Numbered from the stretch's first letter, positions 41,962 to 50,670 are shown. The stretch: 64,000 nt of DNA from Salinirubrum litoreum (GCF_020567425.1 NZ_JAJCVJ010000002.1:971068-1035067), one strand, 5' to 3'. Numbers and translations: made by a program. Notes: a model not told the origin generated them from the letters alone.

Positions 41962-43125
41962 ATGCTCGATTACGTGGAACTGGAGGCCGACCTGGACCGC
42001 GAGGAGCGGATGATCCGGGACACCGCCCGCGAGTTCGTCGCAGACCGCGTGAAACCCGATGTCGGCGAGTGGTTCGAAGACGGCGAGTTCCCGCGAGAAC
42101 TGATCGGCGAGATGGGCGAACTGGGGTTCTACGCGCCGAACCTGGAGGGGTACGGCTCCCCCGGCGTCTCGGAGACGGCCTACGGTCTCCTGATGCAGGA
42201 GTTGGAGGCCGGCGACTCCGGCGTCCGGTCGATGGCGTCGGTGCAGGGCGCGCTGGTGATGTATCCGATCCACGCCTTCGGCTCCGAGGCACAGAAGGAA
42301 CGCTGGCTCCCGGCGCTCGGCGAGGGCGAGGCGGTCGGCTGTTTCGGCCTGACGGAACCGGACCACGGCTCGAACCCGTCGGCGATGGAGACGACCGCCG
42401 AGCGAGACGGCGACGGCTGGGTGCTGAACGGCTCGAAGACGTGGATCACGAACGCCCCCATCGCGGACGTGGCGGTCGTCTGGGCGAAGGACGCCTCCAG
42501 CGAGGGCCGGCCGGTTCGCGGGTTCCTCGTCGACACCGAGACGGACGGCGTGACGACGAACCACATCGACGGGAAGCTCTCGATGCGCGCCTCGGTCACG
42601 GGCGAGATCAGCCTCCAGAACGCCCGCGTGCCCGAGGACGCGGTGCTGCCGGACGTGACGGGGATGAAGGGGCCGCTGTCGTGTCTCACGCAGGCGCGGT
42701 TCGGCATCGCGTGGGGGGCGGTCGGCGCGGCCCGCGACTGCTTCGAGTCGGCACGCGAGTACGCGACCGACCGCGACCAGTTCGGCGGCCCCATCGCCCG
42801 GTTCCAACTCCAGCAGGACAAACTGGCGGAGATGGCGACGGAGATCACGACGAGCCAACTACTCGCGTACCGGCTCGCAGAGTTGAAAGAGCGCGGCGAC
42901 CTGCGGCCCCAGCAGGTGTCGATGGCCAAGCGGAACAACGTCCGGATGGCCCGCGACCAGGCGCGGGTCGCCCGGGAGATGCTCGGCGGCAACGGCATCA
43001 CGCGCGACTACCCGCCGATGCGCCACCTGGCGAACATGGAGACGGTCTACACCTACGAGGGCACCCACGACATCCACTCGCTGATCCTCGGCGAGGACCT
43101 GACCGGCATCGCCGCGTTCGACTGA
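41962..43125 (+). CDS. Acyl-CoA dehydrogenase (glutaryl-CoA dehydrogenase-like)
   Basis: 387 residues. CFGLTEPDHGSNPSAMET and WITNAPIADVAVVWAK are the FAD and substrate signatures. RDQFGGPIARFQLQQDKLAEM and LGGNGITRDYPPMRHLANME follow. The catalytic Glu lies in YTYEGTHDIHSL, the position shared by short-chain, medium-chain and glutaryl-CoA dehydrogenases. The GS-x-SAMET-like loop and the overall pattern fit glutaryl-CoA dehydrogenase best. The reaction is FAD-dependent alpha,beta-dehydrogenation, possibly with decarboxylation. No electron-transfer partner gene is adjacent. Confidence 0.95.
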   Translation: MLDYVELEADLDREERMIRDTAREFVADRVKPDVGEWFEDGEFPRELIGEMGELGFYAPNLEGYGSPGVSETAYGLLMQELEAGDSGVRSMASVQGALVMYPIHAFGSEAQKERWLPALGEGEAVGCFGLTEPDHGSNPSAMETTAERDGDGWVLNGSKTWITNAPIADVAVVWAKDASSEGRPVRGFLVDTETDGVTTNHIDGKLSMRASVTGEISLQNARVPEDAVLPDVTGMKGPLSCLTQARFGIAWGAVGAARDCFESAREYATDRDQFGGPIARFQLQQDKLAEMATEITTSQLLAYRLAELKERGDLRPQQVSMAKRNNVRMARDQARVAREMLGGNGITRDYPPMRHLANMETVYTYEGTHDIHSLILGEDLTGIAAFD

Positions 43126-43141
43126 GCTCCCGACCGTCGGC

Positions 43142-45043
43142 TCACACCGGGCCCGCGAGCAGGTTCGTCAGTGCCAGCAGGTACGCCCCGACCTCGTAGC
43201 TCCCCTTGAACTGCTGGTCCGGGACGTCGATCCGACCGTCGACCGTCAGTTGCCGCATCGGGACGCCGATCCCGCTCAGTGCCGTCAGATCGACGCCGAA
43301 CTGGTTGTCTCCGAAGATCCAGCCCATCGCCCGCCGGACCTCGCGGTCGTAGGAGCGCTCTCCGCCGGCGGCGTAGTACTCCGCCACCGCGTCGACGAAG
43401 AACGTCTGGTGACACTCGTAGAGGAAGTCCCAGTAGGGCGGCCGCCAGCCGAATCGCCGGAGCAGGTCGCGCTTCGCGCGCCGCGCCGGTCCCACATCCT
43501 CCCAGAGAAACGCGCCGTCCGACCGCATCCGGTGCTCGATCGTGTAGTCCAGCACGCGCTCGACCGTGTCGAGGTAGCCGGAGCGTCCCGTGACGCGGAT
43601 CGCCCGACAGAGCCCCCACAGCGCGTACATCTGGTTCTGGTGACGGCGCGTCGTCCCGTTGTCGAACGCGAACAGGCCCTCCCACGACACCCGGTCGGTG
43701 ATCTGCCACAGTGCGTCCTCGATGTCTGCGAGGAGCGCCTCCCGGTCCGCGTTCGAGACCGCGTCGGCCCCCGACTCGGTCACGTCCCACAGCGTCGCCC
43801 AGCCGAACGGGAGCAGGCAGTCCTCGGCGTGTGAGAAGTCGAACGCCGCGGTCGCGTGCCTGGAGAGTCGCCACGCCGTCGCCAGATACTCCCCGGTTTC
43901 GCCGGCGGAGCCGAACACCCGACTCGCCCGCGCGAAGGCGTCGATCAGCGGGCCGACCCCGTAGCTCGGCATCTCGGCGAGCGTCGCGTCGTCGGCCACC
44001 TGCCGTGCGAAGTAGTCCAGTTCCGCCCGCAACTGCAGGTCGTACTCGTCGGTCCCGAGCGACGAGTCGCGCCAGTGCATCGCGCCGAGCAACGCGAAGG
44101 GCGCGTAGCGCCACTGGGTCGTGTCCTCGACCGACCAGTCGAGCGGGAGCGGCCCGCGACCGCGCCGACTCTCCCGGCCGTGACCACCCTCCCGACTGCC
44201 GCCGTACTCGCTCGAGTCCGGATCACCGCGCACCTCGTAGGTCAGCGCGCGGACGATCCGCTCGTCGCCCGCGTGCCAGAACCCGTCTCTGCTCGTCGGT
44301 CGGAAGAGACAGTCCAGTCCCTCCCGGAGTCGGCGGTCGAAGGGCATCGGTTCGGCACCGAAGACGAGATACGAGGCGTCGTGCCAGCGACCACGGTCGG
44401 TCAACTGGTCGGAGCACCACCACGCCAGGTCGACGAACGGTTCCTGGAGACGGTCGGGGAGGTGGTTGAGGAGGTAGTGGACCCGGCCGGGGTACTGAAA
44501 GAGGAGGTCGTAGTCCACGATCCGGAAGTCGGGCGACAGCAGGTCGAGCGCCTGCTCGGGCGAGACGTAGCGGAATCGGTTGTGATAGCGCGTGGCGTAC
44601 GGAGACCGGGGGGTCGGCACCGAGACGACGACCAGACCGGTCGTGGCTCGCGCGAGTTCGGCGGCCAGTCGGTCGACGTCGAGGAACTTCCAGTCGAAGG
44701 GGCCGATGGAGACCGCCGCGTCGAACTCGTCGGTCTCGAACGGGAGCGTCGGGTCGCCCGGATCGACCCACTCGTAGCGATCGACCCGGTCACCGAGCGT
44801 CTCGCGGGCGTAGTCGCGTGCGTCGGGGGAGAAGTCGAGTCGCGTGACCCGGTCGGCGTCCAGTCCGGCCGTGACCGTCGACTCGGAGGCCACGTCGAGC
44901 ACGTGCTCGCGGTGGCCCAGTTGATCGAGTGCGGCCAGTCGCTCCGCGTCGCGGAGATACTGCACGTTGGGGCCGGCGGGTGGCTGGCGCACCCACCGCG
45001 TCAGAATCTCGTCGCGCACGGTTGCCGGAGTCGCGTGGGGCAC
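43142..45043 (-). CDS. Methyltransferase fused to an alpha/alpha-toroid-like domain
   Basis: 633 residues from GTG 45043. The N-terminal part (about 20-230) is a class I methyltransferase: EHVLDVASESTVTAGL is the SAM motif, LDFSPDA motif II, and FDAAVSIGPFDWKFLD motif IV. After a Gly/Arg-rich linker (~300-320), residues ~330-620 show a repeated pattern of paired helices (RYAPFALLGAMHW, TRRHQNQMYALWGLCRAIRV, DFLYECHQTFFVDAVAEYYA) as in glycan-processing toroid folds. GTG 45019 is another start and sits about 27 bases after a TATA-like CTTATCC (45046-45052), so it may be the true one. The neighbouring flippase suggests a role in surface polysaccharide (inference). Confidence 0.85.
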   Translation of the reverse strand: MPHATPATVRDEILTRWVRQPPAGPNVQYLRDAERLAALDQLGHREHVLDVASESTVTAGLDADRVTRLDFSPDARDYARETLGDRVDRYEWVDPGDPTLPFETDEFDAAVSIGPFDWKFLDVDRLAAELARATTGLVVVSVPTPRSPYATRYHNRFRYVSPEQALDLLSPDFRIVDYDLLFQYPGRVHYLLNHLPDRLQEPFVDLAWWCSDQLTDRGRWHDASYLVFGAEPMPFDRRLREGLDCLFRPTSRDGFWHAGDERIVRALTYEVRGDPDSSEYGGSREGGHGRESRRGRGPLPLDWSVEDTTQWRYAPFALLGAMHWRDSSLGTDEYDLQLRAELDYFARQVADDATLAEMPSYGVGPLIDAFARASRVFGSAGETGEYLATAWRLSRHATAAFDFSHAEDCLLPFGWATLWDVTESGADAVSNADREALLADIEDALWQITDRVSWEGLFAFDNGTTRRHQNQMYALWGLCRAIRVTGRSGYLDTVERVLDYTIEHRMRSDGAFLWEDVGPARRAKRDLLRRFGWRPPYWDFLYECHQTFFVDAVAEYYAAGGERSYDREVRRAMGWIFGDNQFGVDLTALSGIGVPMRQLTVDGRIDVPDQQFKGSYEVGAYLLALTNLLAGPV

Positions 45044-45090
45044 GGATAAGTATGGCCCGGCTTCTCCAGAGCCGACGGGGCGGGCTGTTC

Positions 45091-45135
45091 TCCCGCAGAT
45101 TCGACGCGGTGGGCTACGCTCCCGCAGATTCGACG
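45091..45135. repeat. Direct repeat between the flippase and methyltransferase genes
   Basis: TCCCGCAGATTCGACG occurs at 45091-45106 and 45120-45135, 29 bases apart in the same orientation. It lies just upstream of the methyltransferase gene and could be an operator or a duplication scar. Confidence 0.7.
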
Positions 45136-45159
45136 GGGAGGGTGTCCCGACCGCTCGAC

Positions 45160-46578
45160 TCACCCCCACGGGACCGCCCGCACGACCCGCGTCCGGATCT
45201 TCGCGTGCCCGAGCAGACAGCCGCCGTACACGGCCGCGGCGAACAGCACCAGGCCGACCACGCCGACCGCCGAGTCGGTCGGAACGGCGGGGCGGACCGC
45301 CACGAGTGCACCACCCATGACCGTCGCGGAGAGCACCTGCCAGCCCAGGGTGTCCCACGCGACCCGGAGTCGGAGGTGTCGCCGGAGGACGGCCACCTGC
45401 GAGACGGCCGCGATACCGGCCGTGACGACCGTCGCGGTCGCCGCGCCGAGCATCCCGTACTCCGGAACGAGCAGGAGGTTCCCGGCCACGTTCCCGACGA
45501 GCGTCAGCAGGTTGGTCCAGAACACCGGCGCGGGCCGGTCGATCCCGAACAGCGTGTTCTGCGTGACGTTCTTCACCGCCTGCGGGACCTGTCCGACCAC
45601 GAGGACGAGGAAGATGAGCCCCCCGCTCCCGAAGCCGTACAGCGCGCTGATGATCGCGTCGCCCAGCAGGAATGCGCCGACGAGCGCCGGGATCACCAGC
45701 GCGACCGCGGCCGTCACCGCCTCGGAGAACGCCGACTCGATCCGGTCCCAGTCGCCGTCCTCGTGCCAGCGCGTCACGCTCGGGGCGAGGGCGACCCCGA
45801 CGACCTGCGCACCCAGCAGGGGGACGACGCTCAGCTTCCAGGCCGTCTCGTAGACCCCGACGGCCGCCTTCGTCGCGAACGCCGCGAGGACGAGCGTGTC
45901 CCCCCAGTTGTACGCCAGCGCGCTGACCTCCATCCCGGCGGTGTACTTCGAGAAGTCGAACAGACTCGCCACGTCGGCCCGCGTCGGCCGGGCGACCCGC
46001 GTGTCGAGGACGAGGTACCCGACGACCGCCTGCGAGACCGGGCCGGCCGCCAGCCCGTAGATCAGTCCGAGGACGCCGAAGCCGGCGAGGAGGAGGCCGA
46101 CGCTCACTGCGACGCGAGCGACCTGCCCGAGCAGTTCGATACCGGCACTGCTCGCGATCCGACGCTCCCCGCGCAGGGCCGTGACCGCCAGTCGGGCACC
46201 GGCCCGGACCGCCAACACGAGGACGAGTAGCGGGACGACGACCCCGAGGTCGGCGTAGGCGACGACTGTCGGTTCGACGACCACGAGTGCGGCGGTGACC
46301 AGCAGAAACGGCGGGACGAGAAGCAGGAGTGCGGCAGCGAGGTACGCCCCACGCTGGCTGGCCGACTCGGACTGGCTGATGCGCTTGACGGTCGCGCCGG
46401 GGATGCCGAGTTTGGTGAAGACGCCGAGGACGCTGGCGAGCGTCTGGAAGGTGAAGAAGACCCCGAGACCGGTGGCTCCGAGCGTCCGGGCGAAGTAGAT
46501 CAGGCTGACGAAGCCGATCAACTCGGAGACGATGCGGGTACCGAACAGCGTGAGGCTCCCGCGGTCGAACTCGGCCAT
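45160..46578 (-). CDS. Polysaccharide flippase (Wzx/MATE-like)
   Basis: 472 residues with 12-14 transmembrane helices. The early GTRIVSELIGFVSLIYFARTLGATGLGVFF is the polysaccharide-biosynthesis/oligosaccharide-flippase signature. The repeat TKLGIPGATVKRISQSES and the later FSKYTAGMEVSALAYNWGDTLVL fit the same family. It should move lipid-linked oligosaccharides across the membrane for S-layer or exopolysaccharide assembly. A TATA box lies 33 bases upstream. Apart from the adjacent methyltransferase-toroid gene there is no glycan cluster in view. Confidence 0.92.
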   Translation of the reverse strand: MAEFDRGSLTLFGTRIVSELIGFVSLIYFARTLGATGLGVFFTFQTLASVLGVFTKLGIPGATVKRISQSESASQRGAYLAAALLLLVPPFLLVTAALVVVEPTVVAYADLGVVVPLLVLVLAVRAGARLAVTALRGERRIASSAGIELLGQVARVAVSVGLLLAGFGVLGLIYGLAAGPVSQAVVGYLVLDTRVARPTRADVASLFDFSKYTAGMEVSALAYNWGDTLVLAAFATKAAVGVYETAWKLSVVPLLGAQVVGVALAPSVTRWHEDGDWDRIESAFSEAVTAAVALVIPALVGAFLLGDAIISALYGFGSGGLIFLVLVVGQVPQAVKNVTQNTLFGIDRPAPVFWTNLLTLVGNVAGNLLLVPEYGMLGAATATVVTAGIAAVSQVAVLRRHLRLRVAWDTLGWQVLSATVMGGALVAVRPAVPTDSAVGVVGLVLFAAAVYGGCLLGHAKIRTRVVRAVPWG

Positions 46579-46607
46579 CTCGGGGTGATTCGCGTCGACC
46601 GGATATG

Positions 46608-46614
46608 TTTATAC
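46608..46614 (-). promoter_or_regulatory. TATA box of the flippase gene
   Basis: TTTATAC (plus-strand reading TTTATAC; GTATAAA on the minus strand) is centred about 33 bases before the ATG at 46578. Confidence 0.7.
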
Positions 46615-46767
46615 TCCGGCTACCGCCACGGAGTCGCGAGACACGAGTGCGGTCGCCGTCGTCGACCCGAGTAGGCACCCGATTACGGCCGGACGAGTCG
46701 AGACGCTCTCCCGGCGCGGAAACTCCGGACGGGCCGCTCCACGACACGCCTCGGAAACACGGCCCGT

Positions 46768-47784
46768 CTACGCCACGGCGGGCGTTCCAGTCGAAACGCT
46801 GGTGTGAGCCCCGCTGACACGCACGGCGGACGACTCGGCGGGATGGTGAACCCCTCCGTTTCTACTGGAAACAATCGTTGAGAACTGTAAACGCCGAGCG
46901 TGTTTCGGTTCGTCACCGACCTCGGCCTGCGTCGCGGTGGCGAACCCGAGACGGACGTAGCCGAGATACGGCACGCGGACGCGGGCGACGCCCGCGATGT
47001 CGCGCTCCTGGACCGGGGCCGCGATGCCGCTGACCTGGTCGTACTGCGGGTTCGCGTCACCCTTCGTGATGAACCCGGCGTAGGGTGCCGGGCAGTACTG
47101 CAACTGCTGGCAGTTGCTGGCGTCCATGTACTCCGGGTTCGCCCGGTCGTACCAGTTCTCACCGTCTTCGACGTGGAGGCGAGCGCGGTGGATCACCGGC
47201 GGCCCGAACCGGTCCGGCCGGTCGTAGATGATCACCGATCCGTGGTCGCCGAACGTGCGGTACCCCGTCTGGACGCCCGTCTCGTGGGTCACGACGCCGG
47301 TGTCGCCGACCGCCGCGTCCGGGGCGTAGCGACCCGGTTCGGTGATGAAGACGAGGTCCCCACGCGACATGTGCGGTTCCATACTCCCGCTCTCGACGGC
47401 GACCATCGGCGGCCAGACGCCGCTGATCGCGAACAGCAGGAGGCCGACGGCGACGACCGCGAGGACGCTCGTCAGCACCTCGCGGACGAACATCAGTGGG
47501 CCGTCCTCGGCGTACCAGAACCGGCGGAGGAGGTTCTCGTCGCTGGAGTCCGATGGCTCGGAGGCGCGTCGAGGGGGTGGTGTCTCCCGACCCGTCGGAT
47601 CGGCGTCGGCCGGCCGGTCCGACTCGCTCCGGGCGTCCGTCTTCGACTCGGCCGGTCGGTCCGACTCGTTCCGGGCGTCCGTCTTCGACTCGGCCGGTCG
47701 GTCCGACTCGTTCCGGCCGGCGTCGCTGCCCGCGCTCGATCCAGTTCCGTCGTCACCCGAGGGCGGGCCGTCGCCGGCGCTCAT
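46768..47784 (-). CDS. Signal peptidase I (Sec11 type)
   Basis: 338 residues. A charged, low-complexity N-terminus (1-80) contains a 14-residue tandem repeat (ESDRPAESKTDARN, 26-39 and 40-53, plus a partial third). A transmembrane helix (about 103-122) precedes VESGSMEPHMSRGDLVFI, with catalytic S134. VIHRARL gives H199 and KGDANPQYD gives D243, the archaeal/eukaryotic Ser-His-Asp arrangement. It cleaves Sec signal peptides outside the membrane. The last ~40 residues (after about 298) are not family sequence and are encoded across two ORB-like motifs. In Haloferax volcanii a Sec11 gene lies between orc1 and the DP1 gene; here it is again beside DP1. Confidence 0.92.
   Translation of the reverse strand: MSAGDGPPSGDDGTGSSAGSDAGRNESDRPAESKTDARNESDRPAESKTDARSESDRPADADPTGRETPPPRRASEPSDSSDENLLRRFWYAEDGPLMFVREVLTSVLAVVAVGLLLFAISGVWPPMVAVESGSMEPHMSRGDLVFITEPGRYAPDAAVGDTGVVTHETGVQTGYRTFGDHGSVIIYDRPDRFGPPVIHRARLHVEDGENWYDRANPEYMDASNCQQLQYCPAPYAGFITKGDANPQYDQVSGIAAPVQERDIAGVARVRVPYLGYVRLGFATATQAEVGDEPKHARRLQFSTIVSSRNGGVHHPAESSAVRVSGAHTSVSTGTPAVA
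46785..46803 (+). promoter_or_regulatory. ORB-like motif in the sec11 3' end (forward)
   Basis: TTCCAGTCGAAACGCTGGT resembles the archaeal origin recognition box (TTCCAG-GAAAC followed by a G-rich tail). It lies 48 bases from an inverted partner at 46851-46872. Binding by Orc1/Cdc6 is an inference. Confidence 0.4.
46851..46872 (-). promoter_or_regulatory. ORB-like motif in the sec11 3' end (reverse)
   Basis: On the minus strand it reads GTTTCCAGTAGAAACGGAGG followed by GG. This is the best ORB match in the window, with the central dyad GTTTCCAGTAGAAAC and a G-rich extension. Confidence 0.5.
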
Positions 47785-47883
47785 CGGTCCGTCGTTTGCC
47801 CGGCCCGGCTTTGAAGCTTCTGACTTCGTGGGTCGGCCGCCGCCCACCGATTGCGTCACCCGGCAGAGCCACCCTTCCGGCAC

Positions 47884-47890
47884 CTTTTTC
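47884..47890 (+). promoter_or_regulatory. TATA-like box of the DP1 gene
   Basis: CTTTTTC is centred 27 bases before GTG 47914, supporting that start over an ATG at 47851. Confidence 0.6.
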
Positions 47891-47913
47891 GCCGCCGACT
47901 CCCTTCGCTCGCT

Positions 47914-49530
47914 GTGCCTCTGGAGACCCCGGTCCGCGTCGCCCAGGAACTGGCGAGACGCGGCTACAACGCCGAGCGCGAGGCCGTGACGCTGCTCGCG
48001 GGCGCCGCGGACCCCGCGAGCGCGCTGGACCGGGCCGTCGAGGCCACGCCGGACGACGCGCTGCGGCTCACGACCGACCACGTCCGGGCCGCCCTCGACG
48101 CCGAGACCCCCCCTGCTTCCGGTGGAGATGTCGGGGGCGACACCCCCGGCGAAGACCCCTCCGTTTCGACTGGAGAGGCAGGGACGAGATCGCAGGACAC
48201 GGGCGGTGGCGCTGCAGTCGAAACGGCGGGGGGGACTTCCGGTGGCGGCCGGGCGGCGGGTGCCGGCGGTCCGGCCGACGCGAGCGAGTCGGGCGACTGG
48301 GCCGGTCGGTCGGTCGAGCAGGCGCTCCACGAGATCGAGATCGCGGGCGACATCACCGGTCGGTCGACCGGGACCGGCGAGTACGACGACTTCGTGACCG
48401 TCTTCCGGGACCGCTACGAGCGACTCGCGGGCCAACTCCGCGGTCGGGTCAACCACCGCCCGGCCGAGGCGATTCAGGCGATGGGCGGCGGGAGCGACGC
48501 CGAGATGATCGGCCTCGTCAACGACATCAGATCGACCGCCAGCGGCCACTGGCTGATCGAACTCGAGGACACGACCGGCGTCTTCCCGTGTCTCGTGATG
48601 AAGGACCGGGACATCGCCGAGTTGGTAGAGGAGTTGCTCTTAGACGAGTGTATCGCCGTGCAGGGGACGCTGGCGGACGACGCCGGCATCATGTTCGTCG
48701 ACGCCATCCACTTCCCGGACGTGCCGCGGACCCACCGCCCCTCGACCGCCGACCGCCACGTGCAGGCCGCGCTCATCTCCGACGTCCACGTCGGGAGTCA
48801 GGAGTTCATGGCCGAGGCGTGGCACGACTTCGCCGACTGGCTTCACACCGAGGAGGCCGAACACGTCGAGTATCTGCTCGTCGCGGGCGACATGGTGGAG
48901 GGGGTCGGCGTCTACCCGAACCAGGACGAGGAACTGGACATCGTCGACATCTACGACCAGTACCGCCGGTTCGCGGAGTATCTGAAGGAGGTACCGGGCG
49001 ACATGGAGATCGTCATGATCCCCGGCAACCACGACGCGGTGCGACTCGCCGAACCGCAACCGGCCTTCGACGAGACCCTCCGGGAGATCATGTCGGTCCA
49101 CGACGCACAGGTCACGGGCAACCCTTCGACGGTGACGATAGAGGGCGTCTCGGTGCTGATGTACCACGGCGTCTCGCTGGACGAGGTGATCGCGGAACTG
49201 CCCGAGGAGAAGGCGAGCTACGACGAGCCACACAAGCCGATGTACCAGTTGCTGAAGAAGCGCCACGTCGCGCCGCAGTACGGCGGCAAACTCCGCGTCG
49301 CCCCCGAGGAGAAGGACTACCTCGTCATCGACGAGGTGCCCGACATCTTCCACACCGGCCACGTCCACAAACTCGGCTGGGGGAAGTACCACAACGTCCT
49401 CGCGGTCAACTCCGGCTGTTGGCAGGCACAGACCGCCTTCCAGAAGTCGGTCAACATCGACCCCGACGCCGGCTTCGCGCCGGTCGTCGACCTCGACACG
49501 CTCGACATGACGGTGTACGACTTCTCCTGA
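47914..49530 (+). CDS. polB: DNA polymerase D small subunit (DP1)
   Basis: 538 residues from GTG 47914 (MPLETPVRVAQELARRGYNAE). A short N-terminal domain (1-60) is followed by a disordered Gly/Ser/Thr linker (62-130), an OB-fold (about 150-290) and the calcineurin-like phosphoesterase domain: ISDVHVGS, LVAGDMVEG, IPGNHD, YHGVS and HTGHVHKLG give the metal ligands of the 3'-5' proofreading nuclease. With DP2 it forms the archaeal replicative polymerase PolD. The linker is partly encoded by two ORB-like motifs (48156-48174 and 48214-48234), so the repeats may have spread into permissive coding sequence. Signal peptidase lies upstream on the opposite strand. Confidence 0.96.
   Translation: MPLETPVRVAQELARRGYNAEREAVTLLAGAADPASALDRAVEATPDDALRLTTDHVRAALDAETPPASGGDVGGDTPGEDPSVSTGEAGTRSQDTGGGAAVETAGGTSGGGRAAGAGGPADASESGDWAGRSVEQALHEIEIAGDITGRSTGTGEYDDFVTVFRDRYERLAGQLRGRVNHRPAEAIQAMGGGSDAEMIGLVNDIRSTASGHWLIELEDTTGVFPCLVMKDRDIAELVEELLLDECIAVQGTLADDAGIMFVDAIHFPDVPRTHRPSTADRHVQAALISDVHVGSQEFMAEAWHDFADWLHTEEAEHVEYLLVAGDMVEGVGVYPNQDEELDIVDIYDQYRRFAEYLKEVPGDMEIVMIPGNHDAVRLAEPQPAFDETLREIMSVHDAQVTGNPSTVTIEGVSVLMYHGVSLDEVIAELPEEKASYDEPHKPMYQLLKKRHVAPQYGGKLRVAPEEKDYLVIDEVPDIFHTGHVHKLGWGKYHNVLAVNSGCWQAQTAFQKSVNIDPDAGFAPVVDLDTLDMTVYDFS
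48156..48234. repeat. Inverted pair of ORB-like motifs inside the DP1 linker
   Basis: CCCCTCCGTTTCGACTGGA (48156-48174) and GCAGTCGAAACGGCGGGG (48214-48231, running on to 48234) are inverted versions of the same motif, 40 bases apart. CTTCCGGTGG occurs on both sides (about 48117-48126 and 48236-48245). The motifs encode PSVSTGE and AVETAGG in the variable linker. Confidence 0.5.
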
Positions 49531-49586
49531 GCCGGGGCCACGAGAGACGGACAGCGCCGAGCGACTCGGGGTGAGGACGACGGTAC

Positions 49587-50015
49587 TCAGTTCGGTTTGA
49601 GTCGGTACCGCACGGTCCGGGTTCCCTGGAACATCGGCCCCGAACCCCGTTTCGTGAAGCCGGTCCGGTCGGCCGCCGTGCGACCTGTCTCGTCGTCGGC
49701 GGGGACGAGCAGTTCCACGTCCATCCCCTCGTTCGCGGCGAACCGGATCGGCTCCCCGAGCAGGCGTTCACAGGCCTCGACGGAGCCGCCCAGTTGCGTC
49801 ACGTGGACGGTCCTGTCGCGGGCGTCGAAGCTGACGAACCCCAGCACCTCCTCTTCCGTGACCTCCGTGTCGACGTTCGGGTCCGTCTCGGGTCGCCGCC
49901 GCTCGGCGATACGGGTCGTCCGGTCGTGGACCACGTTCCGCATCACGTCGGCGGGCGCGTCGGCGATGGCCGCCAGTGCCTCGGCGTCGGACTCGACCGC
50001 GTCGCGGACCTCCAT
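49587..50015 (-). CDS. GNAT-family N-acetyltransferase homologue
   Basis: 142 residues starting MEVRDAVESDAEALAAIADAP, the typical N-terminal strand and helix of GNAT proteins. The central LGFVSFDARDRTVHVTQLGG strand is followed by CERLLGEPIRFAANEGMDVELL and a C-terminal GFTKRGSGPMFQG. The acetyl-CoA P-loop (Q/R-x2-G-x-G/A) is weakly conserved, so binding of acetyl-CoA is not certain. Substrate unknown. It converges on the DP1 gene. Confidence 0.8.
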   Translation of the reverse strand: MEVRDAVESDAEALAAIADAPADVMRNVVHDRTTRIAERRRPETDPNVDTEVTEEEVLGFVSFDARDRTVHVTQLGGSVEACERLLGEPIRFAANEGMDVELLVPADDETGRTAADRTGFTKRGSGPMFQGTRTVRYRLKPN

Positions 50016-50176
50016 GTGTGGTACCAAGTGTGCCGGGTACAAAAGCCTACAGTGGTCGGTGTGGCGGCGACGAAGTCGACAGCGGTCGTCGGGGCGATCC
50101 GACAGTGCCGGTTCGGGCCGACGCCGGAACGACCCGAATCTAGATAGTTCGACTTCTGTACCGACCGCCAGCGGCA

Positions 50177-50183
50177 TTTAATA
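50177..50183 (+). promoter_or_regulatory. TATA box of the DUF7344/HalOD1 operon
   Basis: TTTAATA is centred 26 bases before GTG 50206. Confidence 0.7.
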
Positions 50184-50205
50184 CGAAACAGCGCGTCTCT
50201 CTGTC

Positions 50206-50664
50206 GTGCACGACGAAAATGAAAACGAGTCGGTAGGTGCCGAGCGCCGTGCGGCGGTCGGCACCGACGAGGGGGAGGTGAGAACCGACCTCGACCTCGG
50301 TGCGGTGTTGCGAGTGCTCGACCACCCGCGACGTCGCTACCTCGTCACGACACTGGTCAACGGGCGAAGCGAGGCACCGCTCGCCGAGTTGGCGACCGAG
50401 ATCGCCGCGAGAGAGCGCGACAAGCCGGTGACGGACGTGACACCACGGGAGCGTGCGAGCGTCCACACGTCGCTCCACCACTCGCACGTCCCGCGACTCG
50501 TCGATCTCGGAATCGTGACCTACGACGCCGACGACGAGTCGGTCGTCAGTGCGACGAACGCCGACAGAGTCCGGTCGGTCCTCCACAGCGCCGGCGTCGC
50601 GTTGACCACCGAGTCCGACGAGAGCCACACGGAAGACCGCCCGGCACCCTCGGACGGCGAGTGA
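50206..50664 (+). CDS. DUF7344-type winged-helix protein
   Basis: 152 residues from GTG 50206. An acidic N-terminus leads into LRVLDHPRRRYLVTTLVNG, then an A/E-rich helix and VHTSLHHSHVPRLVDLGIVTYDADDESV, the winged-helix recognition and wing region of the haloarchaeal DUF7344 family. It is a likely DNA-binding regulator. The next gene, six bases downstream, encodes a HalOD1 domain, a common pairing in haloarchaeal regulatory loci. Confidence 0.85.
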   Translation: MHDENENESVGAERRAAVGTDEGEVRTDLDLGAVLRVLDHPRRRYLVTTLVNGRSEAPLAELATEIAARERDKPVTDVTPRERASVHTSLHHSHVPRLVDLGIVTYDADDESVVSATNADRVRSVLHSAGVALTTESDESHTEDRPAPSDGE

Positions 50665-50670
50665 GGAACG

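Noticed and set aside
45160-46747. One very long minus-strand frame joining the flippase region and the methyltransferase-toroid gene
   Set aside because: The part above 45043 is Arg-rich shadow sequence opposite or out of frame with the flippase, and a promoter-like site separates the two genes.
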